From positions 1 through 64,000 of the forward strand of contig CAISDJ010000088.1 of assembly GCA_903884105.1 (NCBI GenBank): 64,000 bases of DNA. The letters are read 5' to 3'. The translations under genes and the position numbers were made by a program. The notes beneath the pieces were generated by a model. The model had not been told where the DNA came from. It did not search any database and saw only the letters and a program-made list of their open reading frames with translations. Every line of letters starts with the position of its first letter. Position 1 is the stretch's first letter. Positions 1 through 7,871 of this stretch are shown here, piece by piece. The stretch comes from an uncultured Pseudomonadota bacterium (GTDB lineage: Bacteria; Pseudomonadota; Gammaproteobacteria; Steroidobacterales; Steroidobacteraceae).

Positions 1-68
1 CGTTTGCTGCCGACCCCGTCAAGACCAAAGACAGATTCCTGTTATTCGATCATCCGTGCGAGTCCGGA

Positions 69-2636
69 TCAGAACGCCCGGCGGACCCGGATGCCGTAGG
101 TCATCGGTGCTCCGTACACGACAGTGTTGTTGTCCAGACCACCACCCGTGCCAATAGCAGCGATGTATTCCTCGTCCGACACGTTGTTGATGTAGCCCTG
201 TGCCGTCCATTCGCCCTTTGCGTACGTCAGCGAGACGTTCGTCAGGTCGCGCTTCGGGATCAACCAGAATTCCTCACGGCGGATCAGGTTCACATCCTGT
301 TCGTCGGTATGCGAGAAGTTGATGCGCGGTGTCCATGAACCGCCATTGCCCGTCATGTACTCGTAGTCGAGCGTGATGCCGTACGAGAGCTCTGGCGAGT
401 AGATGTTGGGCGCGCCACTCAATTGCCGGTAGTACGGTGCCCAGTTCGCGCAACCGCCCGGTGCGATATTCAGCGCCTCGCCAGTTCTGCACTGGCGCAA
501 GTCATTGCCACCCGCGCGAACCAGCGCATCCGGGGCTGCACTGCGGTCGATGACGTTGATGTCTCCCAGTTTCGAGTCTACCCAACCGACGTTGGCCTGC
601 AGCCCGAAGCCGCCGAGCTTGGTATTGAACTCTGCTTCGATGCCCTGGATCTTCGCACCACCGACGTTGAACACCGAGTTGCCGGCGCTGACCGTCGTTG
701 CCTGGAACGCCTGCTGCTGGATGTTCTGGTAATCCATGTAGAACCCACCCAGGCTCAATTGAGCGCGACCGTCCGCAAACTTGCCTTTCCAGCCGAGCTC
801 GTAGTCATCGACTTTCTCGGGCTCGAAGGTACCCTGGCCCTGGGCGCCACCCGACTTGTAACCCCGGGAATAGAACACGTACAGGAAGTTGTTGTCGTCG
901 GGCGTCCAGTTCAGGCCCACCTTCCAGGTGGGGTTTTCGTCCTCGAACTTGGAAGCCTCGCCCACACTGACGCAGGTGGTATTGGCCCAGTTGATGGAGC
1001 TGGTGTACCGCGCGATGCCCTTGACTTGCGCAAGGCAATTGCCGGGAGGCGGCAGGCCCAGGAACGACAGATTGCCGGCGTTCGGCCCGATGACGGGAAT
1101 GACACCGCCCGACGTAAAGCGGCCCTTCGAGAAGTTCCTGTCGACGTTGTAGCGGACACCGACCGTCAGCTCCAGGGTGTCGGCGAACTTCCAGTTGACC
1201 TGGCCAAAGGCGCCCATGCTGCGTGTCGTCGTATCGATGTTGACGGCGACGATGCTGGGAAAATCCAGAGGTCCACCGGTGCCGTTCGTGAAGGTGGTCG
1301 GGCAGGGAGTGAACGCGCCACTCGAAGGATCAATGCCGCAGGTGTAGTCCTCGTTGACGAGATTGACGGGCGTCCTGCGGTAGAACCAGGAAGCGCCGAC
1401 GATCCAGTTGAAGGGACCTTCGGGCGAGATCAGGTTGATCTCTTCGCTGTAGTAGTTGTTGTCCGGGCCGACGTCGTTGCGGGAGATCTGGGCATTGGCG
1501 AACGAGGCATCGGTGTCCTCGATGTACATGTTCTCGCTGTGCTGGAAGCCCGTCAGCGAGCGGAGCGTGATGCCATTGCCGAACTTGTAGTTGGCTTCGA
1601 GGCTGTGGCGCTCCACCGTGCCGAGGAACTGGGTCTCGAGCGAGTTGCTGCTCAAGATGCTCGGATCGTGGTTGGGGTCCACCGAGCCCCTCGTCGCGGA
1701 TGGAACGGCAGATGCATCGGGACCGTCGTAGTTCCAGTACCGCGAATGGATCTGGTTGCCGTTGACGCCCTTGAACGTCCGCGGGTTTGGCTGGCCGGGC
1801 GAGCCTTCGTTGTCGCTGCGATTCATTTCGCTGCGCCAGATCATTTCCAGATTGTCGCTTGGCGCCCATAGCAGCGAGACCCGGGCGTTCATGTCGTTGA
1901 CCGAGCCCGCACGCTGGAAGGGATTGCCGGGATCGGTGCCGATGATGGTGCCCCGGCTGTAGAAGTAGCTGTTGCGGCGCTCGGTGTTGAAGGCGACGCG
2001 CGCGGCCCATGTGTCAGATATCGGCAGATTGACGGCGCCCTGGACTTTCTGGTCGCTGGAGAAGCCGAGCGTGCCTTCGACGAAGCCGGTGATGCCGGCC
2101 GTCAAGGACGGCTTGACGGAGTTCAGGCGGATGGCGCCGCCGGTGGACGACGTGCCGATGAACGTGCCCTGCGGGCCACGCAGCACTTCGATCGTGCCGA
2201 GGTCGAGGAACTGGTTGGAGAGGGTGATGGTCTCTGCGTTCAGCAGGCCGTCCTGCAGCACTGCCACGCCGACCGCGATCGACGGCTGGATGGCTGAGTT
2301 GCCGATGCCGCGGATGTTGATCGAATTGAAACCGCCCGGGTTGTTGATCGTGACGTTGGGCGTCGAGGTCTGGATGTCGGCAATGTTCTTGGTCCCCGTG
2401 CTCGCAAGGTCCTCTGCGCTCAGCACGTTCATCGAGATGGCTGTCGTGCCTTCGGTCGTTGCGCGACGTTCCGCCGTCACGATGATTTCTTCGAGCGCCG
2501 AGGCACCCGGTGCTTCGCCAGCCTGTACCGTGCCTGCCAGTGCCAGCGTGCTCGCTACAGCCAGGGCAAGCAGGCTGCCTCGTTGCAGATGGCTTGCGGC
2601 TTCCTTCCGTCCGGTTGCGGTATTTGACTTGCGCAT
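69..2636 (-). CDS. TonB-dependent outer-membrane receptor
   Basis: An 855-residue outer-membrane receptor that would bring a large or scarce ligand across the outer membrane using TonB/ExbBD energy. The N-terminus has a signal peptide (about residues 15-39, ending near QAGEA). It is followed by a TonB-box-like stretch (EEIIVTAERR, about 49-58) and a plug domain (about 60-175) with the typical GIGNSAIQP and EVLRGPQGTFIGTSSTGGA segments. A long beta-barrel runs to the C-terminal aromatic residue (RVRRAF). The length and plug type match the receptor class common in sphingomonads and related oligotrophs. The ligand cannot be told from sequence. It starts at ATG and is divergent from the exported-protein pair at 3038-4209, which may share its regulation. 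Confidence 0.93.
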   Translation of the reverse strand: MRKSNTATGRKEAASHLQRGSLLALAVASTLALAGTVQAGEAPGASALEEIIVTAERRATTEGTTAISMNVLSAEDLASTGTKNIADIQTSTPNVTINNPGGFNSINIRGIGNSAIQPSIAVGVAVLQDGLLNAETITLSNQFLDLGTIEVLRGPQGTFIGTSSTGGAIRLNSVKPSLTAGITGFVEGTLGFSSDQKVQGAVNLPISDTWAARVAFNTERRNSYFYSRGTIIGTDPGNPFQRAGSVNDMNARVSLLWAPSDNLEMIWRSEMNRSDNEGSPGQPNPRTFKGVNGNQIHSRYWNYDGPDASAVPSATRGSVDPNHDPSILSSNSLETQFLGTVERHSLEANYKFGNGITLRSLTGFQHSENMYIEDTDASFANAQISRNDVGPDNNYYSEEINLISPEGPFNWIVGASWFYRRTPVNLVNEDYTCGIDPSSGAFTPCPTTFTNGTGGPLDFPSIVAVNIDTTTRSMGAFGQVNWKFADTLELTVGVRYNVDRNFSKGRFTSGGVIPVIGPNAGNLSFLGLPPPGNCLAQVKGIARYTSSINWANTTCVSVGEASKFEDENPTWKVGLNWTPDDNNFLYVFYSRGYKSGGAQGQGTFEPEKVDDYELGWKGKFADGRAQLSLGGFYMDYQNIQQQAFQATTVSAGNSVFNVGGAKIQGIEAEFNTKLGGFGLQANVGWVDSKLGDINVIDRSAAPDALVRAGGNDLRQCRTGEALNIAPGGCANWAPYYRQLSGAPNIYSPELSYGITLDYEYMTGNGGSWTPRINFSHTDEQDVNLIRREEFWLIPKRDLTNVSLTYAKGEWTAQGYINNVSDEEYIAAIGTGGGLDNNTVVYGAPMTYGIRVRRAF

Positions 2637-3037
2637 GCTTAAGTTCCCCTATCGTGATTTGTTAGACGAGACTCGGCAGGAAACGGACTATCGATCGAAC
2701 GCAGTCGGGCAAGGCCGTGCAGTCAGGCTGTCCGCGCAGTTGTTGACGTGGATTCCCCCTGTCGTCTGGATTGTCGCGACGGGCAGGCCTCGCGCAATCC
2801 GCTCTTGCTATTCGATTCAATTATTCAGACGTGAATGTATCTATAAGCCGAACGTCTGCAAATTACAACAAGCGGTGGCGCGATCCTCGTGGAGGACGGC
2901 GTGTCACCGGCAACCACCACGCGGGGCGATTCAGGACGGGATTCGAAGTTGCTGCAAAGCGAGAGGCTCTCGGTGGAGTGGCTCCGCAAGGCGTGGCGGA
3001 ATAGTAGACTCTCTTCAAATCACGACGGGGGAGAGTG
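2637..3037. other. Divergent intergenic region, no gene seen
   Basis: About 400 bases lie between the start codons of the TonB receptor (minus) and the exported protein at 3038 (plus). The stretch at about 2810-2870 is clearly more AT-rich than the flanks and is the likeliest place for promoters. I saw no convincing coding frame, repeat array or clear -35/-10 pair. Confidence 0.5.
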
Positions 3038-3805
3038 ATGCGCCGAGTCCCGCTGTTGTCGTTGGCTGCCATGCTGTGCCTTGGGAGTCTTGGCCAAGCC
3101 GCCACGCCATCGAAGCCCACAAATGTGGTTCGCACTTATCCTGACTGGGGTGGCGTTTGGGAAAACGCGGAAGAGTTTCGCTATACCCTCCCTGGCGGCA
3201 AGCCGAACCCGCCGGTCCTCACACCGGAGTATGCGGCGCGCTACAAACTGGTGACCGATGCCGCCGCCGTGGGCCGACCGGTGAGCGACCCGACTGCCAA
3301 CTGTATTTGGCCCGGTGTGCCGCGCGTTCTCGTAACCCCCTATCCGGTCGAGTACCTGATCCAGGAAGGCCGGGTCACTGTCGTCCATGAGTACCAGAGC
3401 CAGGTGCGGCGCATCTGGACCGATGGGCGTGGGCATCCTCAGGATCTCGAGCCCAGTTTCAATGGCCATTCCATTGGCCACTGGGAAGGCGACACGCTGG
3501 TGGTCGAGACCGTGGGCCTGCGCGAGGACACCAAGATCGACCGCTCGGGGCTCGCGCACAGCGGTCAACTCAAGGTACTGGAGCGCGTCCGCCTCACAGG
3601 GCCCGATACGCTGGAAGACCAGATCACGATGATCGACCCGCTGGCCTATGCGCAGCCGTGGGTGTCGACGCTCAAGCTCACGCGCCACCGCGATTGGCAG
3701 ATCCTCGAATACGTGTGTGCAGAGAACAACCGTAACCCTGTTTCATCAAGCGGCAAGACCCTCACGCTCGATGCGCAAGGCAAGCCGATCGACAAGGAGC
3801 AATAG
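3038..3805 (+). CDS. Exported protein of the DGR-HP family, function unknown
   Basis: A 255-residue protein with a signal peptide (about residues 1-21, ending GQAATP). The middle carries TDGRGHPQDLEPSFNG, then GHWEGDTLVVET and a late VCAENN. This layout recurs in many exported proteins of unknown function in Proteobacteria and Acidobacteria (seen from memory, no search run). ATG 3038 is preferred over the in-frame GTG at 3035 because a GGGGGAGAG ribosome site sits just before it. The gene precedes a DUF6152 gene with a 44-base gap and is probably cotranscribed with it. Two more relatives lie at 18498 and 20404. No catalytic motif is recognisable. Confidence 0.8.
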   Translation: MRRVPLLSLAAMLCLGSLGQAATPSKPTNVVRTYPDWGGVWENAEEFRYTLPGGKPNPPVLTPEYAARYKLVTDAAAVGRPVSDPTANCIWPGVPRVLVTPYPVEYLIQEGRVTVVHEYQSQVRRIWTDGRGHPQDLEPSFNGHSIGHWEGDTLVVETVGLREDTKIDRSGLAHSGQLKVLERVRLTGPDTLEDQITMIDPLAYAQPWVSTLKLTRHRDWQILEYVCAENNRNPVSSSGKTLTLDAQGKPIDKEQ

Positions 3806-3849
3806 GAGCCCGCGATGCGTATCGCGAACGGCCCTTGCAGGAATCCACG

Positions 3850-4209
3850 ATGAAGACCACGACGCATTTGACGATTGTCCTCGCGCTCACTGTGTTGACA
3901 GGCACGACATTCGGCCATCACTCGTTCGCGATGTTCGACAGTGAAAAGGAAGTGGTGGTGGAAGGGATCGTGCGAGAGTTCCAGTGGACCAACCCGCACA
4001 GCTGGATCCAGCTGGTGGTGACGGAGGCGGGTCAGTCCGTGGAATACAGCATCGAGGCCGACAGCCCGAACATCCTGTCACGCCGCGGCTGGAGCAAGGC
4101 CAGCTTTGCGCCGGGCGATCGCGTGAAGATCACGATCCATCCCATGAAGGACGGCAGCAAGGGAGGGTCGTATGTGACGGCCGTCCTCGCCGACGGCAAG
4201 ACGCTCTAG
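3850..4209 (+). CDS. DUF6152 family exported protein
   Basis: A 119-residue protein with a signal peptide (to about residue 22, LTGTTFG). The HHSFAMFD motif that opens DUF6152 proteins follows directly, then FQWTNPHSWIQL. The family has an OB-like small beta-barrel appearance and unknown function. The start is ATG 3850, with AGGA seven bases upstream; a TTG 15 bases earlier is less likely. It forms a probable operon with the gene at 3038. In many genomes DUF6152 proteins accompany DGR-HP proteins and TonB receptors, which suggests a shared envelope role (inference). Confidence 0.85.
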   Translation: MKTTTHLTIVLALTVLTGTTFGHHSFAMFDSEKEVVVEGIVREFQWTNPHSWIQLVVTEAGQSVEYSIEADSPNILSRRGWSKASFAPGDRVKITIHPMKDGSKGGSYVTAVLADGKTL

Positions 4210-4221
4210 CGCTATCTGTAG

Positions 4222-5637
4222 TCAGTCCATCCTGCTGCTGATGAGGGTGCCGAGCCGTGCCACCGCGCGGTCCAGTTGCGGCGTCCAGGGGTGACCGTAG
4301 TTCAGCCGGAGGTAGTTCCGGAACTCTCGCCGTGCCGAAAAGATCGGACCGGGCGCAATGCTGATCGAGTCCTCGAGCGCGAGTCGATGTACCTCCAGTG
4401 CATCCACGCCGGCGGGGAGCTGGATCCACAGGAAGTAGCCGCCGTCCGGAGGGGCCACGCGATAGCCTGAGGGGAAATGCCTGCGAATGGCGGCCAGCGC
4501 CATCTCCTGTTGCTTCGCGAGTGTGGCCCTCAAGCGGACCAGGTGCGCGTCGTAACCCCCCTGGCGCAGCATCTGCGCGATGCAAAGCTGCACCGGCATG
4601 CTGGTCCCGAGCGACGTGGTGATCTTCAATCGTCGCACCGCATCGGCTTGTCGACCGGCTGCCACCCATCCGAGCCGATAGCCGGGCGCCAGGCACTTCG
4701 AGAACGAGCCGCAGTGCATGACCAGGCCGTCCTGGTCGAACGCTTTCGCCGGTTTGACCTGCGAGCGGAACTGCAGCTCCCCATAGGCATCGTCCTCGAT
4801 CAACGGAATCCCGTGTGCGGTCAGCAACGCCACCAGTTCCTGCTTGCGGACCTCGGACATGCTGGTACCGGAGGGGTTCTGCAGGGTGGTCATGAACCAG
4901 CAGGCCTTGATGTCGTGCCGCGCAATCGCCAGCCGCAGTGCGGCGAGGTCCAGTCCTTCGCCGGAATGCGTCGGGATCTCGACGACCTTCAGCCCCAGGT
5001 TCTCCACTGCCTGCAGGCAGGCGTAGAAAGTGGGCGCTTCCACGGCAATCGTGTCTCCGGGTCGCGTGACCGAACGCAGGCACAGGATCAGTGCTTCGAG
5101 GGCGCCGTTGGTGATGATGATTTCCTTGAGGGGCACATGCACGCCGCCATGCAGGTAGCGCTTCGCGATCTGGCGACGCAGCTCGAGGCTACCGGGCGGA
5201 AGGCTTTCGACCGTTTCGAACGGATCCATGTGACGGGCACTACTGCCCAGGAATCGCGAAAGCTTGGCCCAGGGAAACAGCGTTGGCCCGGGGAATGCGG
5301 AACCCAACGGGACCACGTTGCGGTCCTGGAGGGCTTCCAGCGTCTGGAACACCAGATCGCTGACATCGACCATCGTCGAGCGGGCAGCCGCTTTCGCTCG
5401 TTGCGGCCCCGGTACCGGTTGCTGCCATCTCGCGCTGACGTAATAGCCGGACCGCGCCCGGGTTTCGATCAACCCGTCCAGCTCCAGCACTTCATAGGCA
5501 CGAAGGACGGTCGCCGGGCTGACATTGCGTTCATGACACAGCACCCGCACTGACGGCGCGCGCTCGCCGACGCGCAGCGTTCCGTCGCGAATGGCGCGAG
5601 CGAGCTCTTCCGACAGGGTCTGGTATAGCTTCGTCAA
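4222..5637 (-). CDS. MocR-type regulator: GntR helix-turn-helix fused to PLP aminotransferase-like domain
   Basis: A 471-residue regulator. An N-terminal winged helix-turn-helix of GntR type (about residues 1-70) contains APSVRVLCHERNVSPATVLRAYEVLE. It is joined to a fold-type I aminotransferase-like domain (about 105-470) with LQNPSGTSMS and the lysine-bearing GSFSKCLAPGYRLGW. Such proteins sense PLP or an amino compound and control a nearby vitamin B6 or amino-acid gene. The frame opens at TTG 5637 without a good ribosome site, only 4 bases after the stop of the small membrane-protein gene, so it is probably translated from that transcript. Its target is not evident here. Confidence 0.88.
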   Translation of the reverse strand: MTKLYQTLSEELARAIRDGTLRVGERAPSVRVLCHERNVSPATVLRAYEVLELDGLIETRARSGYYVSARWQQPVPGPQRAKAAARSTMVDVSDLVFQTLEALQDRNVVPLGSAFPGPTLFPWAKLSRFLGSSARHMDPFETVESLPPGSLELRRQIAKRYLHGGVHVPLKEIIITNGALEALILCLRSVTRPGDTIAVEAPTFYACLQAVENLGLKVVEIPTHSGEGLDLAALRLAIARHDIKACWFMTTLQNPSGTSMSEVRKQELVALLTAHGIPLIEDDAYGELQFRSQVKPAKAFDQDGLVMHCGSFSKCLAPGYRLGWVAAGRQADAVRRLKITTSLGTSMPVQLCIAQMLRQGGYDAHLVRLRATLAKQQEMALAAIRRHFPSGYRVAPPDGGYFLWIQLPAGVDALEVHRLALEDSISIAPGPIFSARREFRNYLRLNYGHPWTPQLDRAVARLGTLISSRMD

Positions 5638-5641
5638 CCGG

Positions 5642-5842
5642 TTAGCGGATACCGTGCGGCTGTAGATGCCCCGTGTACCAGCCGATCATCAGTATCGCGA
5701 ACAGCGCAACGGACAGGGTGATGCGGATGGTCAACGCGCGGACCATGGCCCTGGAATCCCCCTTGCCGGACGACATCGAAAACAGCGCATGGCCGAGGCT
5801 TGCGATGATCGCAACGAGCGTGATGACGATCAGGATTTCCAT
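5642..5842 (-). CDS. DUF2909-like twin transmembrane protein
   Basis: A 66-residue membrane protein with two predicted helices (about residues 2-22 and 38-57) joined by a short polar loop with SGKGDSRAMVRALTIR, ending GWYTGHLQPHGIR. This matches the small DUF2909 proteins often found beside cytochrome oxidase genes in Proteobacteria. No oxidase genes are in this window, so the context differs. It sits between another small membrane gene and the MocR regulator on the same strand with very short gaps, so one transcript is likely. Confidence 0.75.
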   Translation of the reverse strand: MEILIVITLVAIIASLGHALFSMSSGKGDSRAMVRALTIRITLSVALFAILMIGWYTGHLQPHGIR

Positions 5843-5859
5843 CTCGGGTAACCTCGGAA

Positions 5860-6084
5860 TCAGGTCTGGTCAGGGGCGCGGCTGCCTTCGGCGGCAAGCC
5901 TCGCGATATCGGCCTTTTTCTCGTCGCGCACGGTCTTGATCACCATCACAAACGCTGCGCTGATCACTGCCAGCAGCATCAGCATCAGGAAGGCGAGGCC
6001 AGGACTGAAGCGCCATGCCTCGCGAAGACCCCCGATGACACCCAGGGGTGTCGCGATCAGCAGCATTGGCTTGGCAATTCTCAT
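5860..6084 (-). CDS. Small membrane protein, function unknown
   Basis: A 74-residue protein with one or two hydrophobic segments (about residues 7-20 and 30-50) and a charged tail (KTVRDEKKADIARLAAEGS). The longer open frame begins upstream at 6282, but that extension is arginine- and histidine-rich without homology signs, so ATG 6084 is chosen. The gene leads a short minus-strand run with the DUF2909-like gene (17 bases downstream) and the MocR regulator. I do not recognise a family. Confidence 0.55.
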   Translation of the reverse strand: MRIAKPMLLIATPLGVIGGLREAWRFSPGLAFLMLMLLAVISAAFVMVIKTVRDEKKADIARLAAEGSRAPDQT

Positions 6085-6302
6085 GGGCAAAGGAGTCCGG
6101 TGGGGCTGGCGCCTAGTATCGCCCAGACTGTGCCGCATAACAGAGGCAGTTTCGTGTGAAAAATGCGTAACAGCTACGCGGAGGGGAGGGCTTGCGGTCC
6201 GGTGGCGCTTCGGGGCGGGACAGGTTGACATCCTGCTCTGGATGGCATGCAGTACGCGCAAACAGAAGCAGGCCGGATCCACGGCCGTCGAGAGGGGGAA
6301 TT

Positions 6303-7193
6303 GTGGCCATCGCGGTCGACAGCGGAAGCGCGATTACCTGTCTGGACTACCGGCAGGTTGCCCCGTCGCCGCGGCTCAGGGAGTTCGTTCGCTATTACGA
6401 CTGTAGCGATGTGCTCGCCGACGGCACGGCAGCGTATCCATTCGCGGTTTCCCTCTTTCCCATCCTCGCGTTCTATCTCGGTGACCCTTGCAACGCGTAC
6501 GAGCATGATGCCGCGCGTACGCGCCATTTGCCGCCGGTGATCGCGCTCGGCCTGTGCGACCACCGCGTCGCCGACCTGCTGGATTGCGGACACCACCTCA
6601 ATTTCACCGTGGTGTTCGAACCGACCGGGTTTTTCAGGTTGTTCCATGTGTCCCCCTGGGAGCTGCGCAATTACGCACACGATTGCAGGGACGTGCTGGG
6701 CGCCGAGATCGCGACTCTCCACGCGCGGCTCTGTGCGGCCCGCGACATGACCGAGCGGGTCCGACTCATCGAGGCTTTCCTGATGCAGCGCGTGGACCGT
6801 GCGCTGCCGCGCTCCGGGATGCAGTACGCCGCCGATCTGCTCATCGAGTCCCGGGGCCGCGCCAACCTGTCCGACCTGGCCGCAACCCTGGGGCTGTCGG
6901 ACAGCTCCTGGCGCCGGCACTTCACCACGCAGATCGGCGTCGCGCCGAAGCGCTATCAGCGGATGTTGCGCTTCCACCATGCCGTCGCGCTGAAGCGCGA
7001 TTTACCCGGGATCTCCTGGACCGACGTCTGTCAGGAAGCGGGCTTCTACGACCAGTCGCACTTCATCGCGGAGTTTCGCGAGATGGGCGGGGCCGCGCCT
7101 TCCCGGTTCATGGCGGATCTCACCGAAATGCCGGTCGCCATCAGTCGCGCGTACTACCGCCCGGTGACGGAAAACTACAATCGCCTCCGCTGA
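6303..7193 (+). CDS. AraC-family transcriptional regulator
   Basis: A 296-residue regulator. An N-terminal ligand/dimerisation region (about residues 1-170, no known ligand motif) is followed by a C-terminal AraC double helix-turn-helix (about 180-270). The first helix region is NLSDLAATLGLSDSSWRRHF and the second is WTDVCQEAGFYDQSHFIAEFRE, followed by GGAAPSRF. The start is GTG 6303 because a strong GAGAGGGGGAA site precedes it; the upstream in-frame extension to 6192 looks non-coding. It lies 41 bases before the Tat-signal/flavoprotein/cytochrome genes on the same strand and is the obvious candidate regulator for them. Confidence 0.9.
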   Translation: MAIAVDSGSAITCLDYRQVAPSPRLREFVRYYDCSDVLADGTAAYPFAVSLFPILAFYLGDPCNAYEHDAARTRHLPPVIALGLCDHRVADLLDCGHHLNFTVVFEPTGFFRLFHVSPWELRNYAHDCRDVLGAEIATLHARLCAARDMTERVRLIEAFLMQRVDRALPRSGMQYAADLLIESRGRANLSDLAATLGLSDSSWRRHFTTQIGVAPKRYQRMLRFHHAVALKRDLPGISWTDVCQEAGFYDQSHFIAEFREMGGAAPSRFMADLTEMPVAISRAYYRPVTENYNRLR

Positions 7194-7234
7194 GAGCGGC
7201 AGGAAAATGCGGCAATTGGATTCTGGGGGGGGAT

Positions 7235-7804
7235 ATGGTCAACCGACGCACCTTACTCAAGCTCGGCACGGCCGGCATGGCGGCCGCCGTCGTGCAGGCT
7301 CCGGCGTTCGGCTCAAGCTTGCTTGGGTCCTCGCCCGGACTCGTGCGTGCCGTTTTCGACGAGCGCTTCGCCGAAGCGCAGGCGTTCGCCAGCGTCTTCC
7401 GGTCCCGTGGCATGCCCACCACCGGTATTCGCGGTGACGTGTCCGCGCTCTGGTATCGAGATCTCAAGGCACGGCTGCTCGAACAGCGGTTGCCCATCGT
7501 CGGCCTCACCGACCGGACTGCGCTTTTCTGCCTTGAAGAGCTCGCGCGTGACGTCGGCATGAAGGTGCAGGGTCGCATCGACCACACCTTCGATCCGCAA
7601 GGTGCGCTGACTCACCACGTCACCGGCCCGTCGGCGTGGATCAACGCGGGTCAAAGGCTCGGACCCGAGCAGGGATTCGGGCGCGTGATGGCCGCGCTGC
7701 TCACGGATCCGACGTTGCATGGCGAGTCGTTCGCAGCACAGAAGCATACTGGCCCATTCTCGCCCGCCAACAAGAAGCAGCTCGTGTCGTGGTGGATGGC
7801 GTAG
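7235..7804 (+). CDS. Tat-signal exported protein, function unknown
   Basis: A 189-residue protein with a twin-arginine signal (NRRTLLKLG at residues 3-11, then a hydrophobic run to about 31), so it should be exported folded. The rest has no motif I recognise. It contains SALWYRDLKARLLE and a segment on 'GLTDRTALFCLEELARD'. The start is ATG 7235 with a G-rich ribosome site (GGGGGGGGAT). It sits directly upstream of the FAD oxidase gene (gap 67 bases) and downstream of the AraC gene, which suggests a role in the same periplasmic oxidation system. Confidence 0.7.
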   Translation: MVNRRTLLKLGTAGMAAAVVQAPAFGSSLLGSSPGLVRAVFDERFAEAQAFASVFRSRGMPTTGIRGDVSALWYRDLKARLLEQRLPIVGLTDRTALFCLEELARDVGMKVQGRIDHTFDPQGALTHHVTGPSAWINAGQRLGPEQGFGRVMAALLTDPTLHGESFAAQKHTGPFSPANKKQLVSWWMA

Positions 7805-7871
7805 CCTCGTCACGAATGAGCACCGGAACAGCGACGCAAAGTCAACGACGCAGATAGTTAAGGACAGACCC

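Noticed and set aside
423-1871. A 482-codon open frame on the plus strand
   Set aside because: It is entirely antisense to the TonB receptor gene, has no family motif or ribosome site, and is a typical mirror frame in GC-rich coding DNA.
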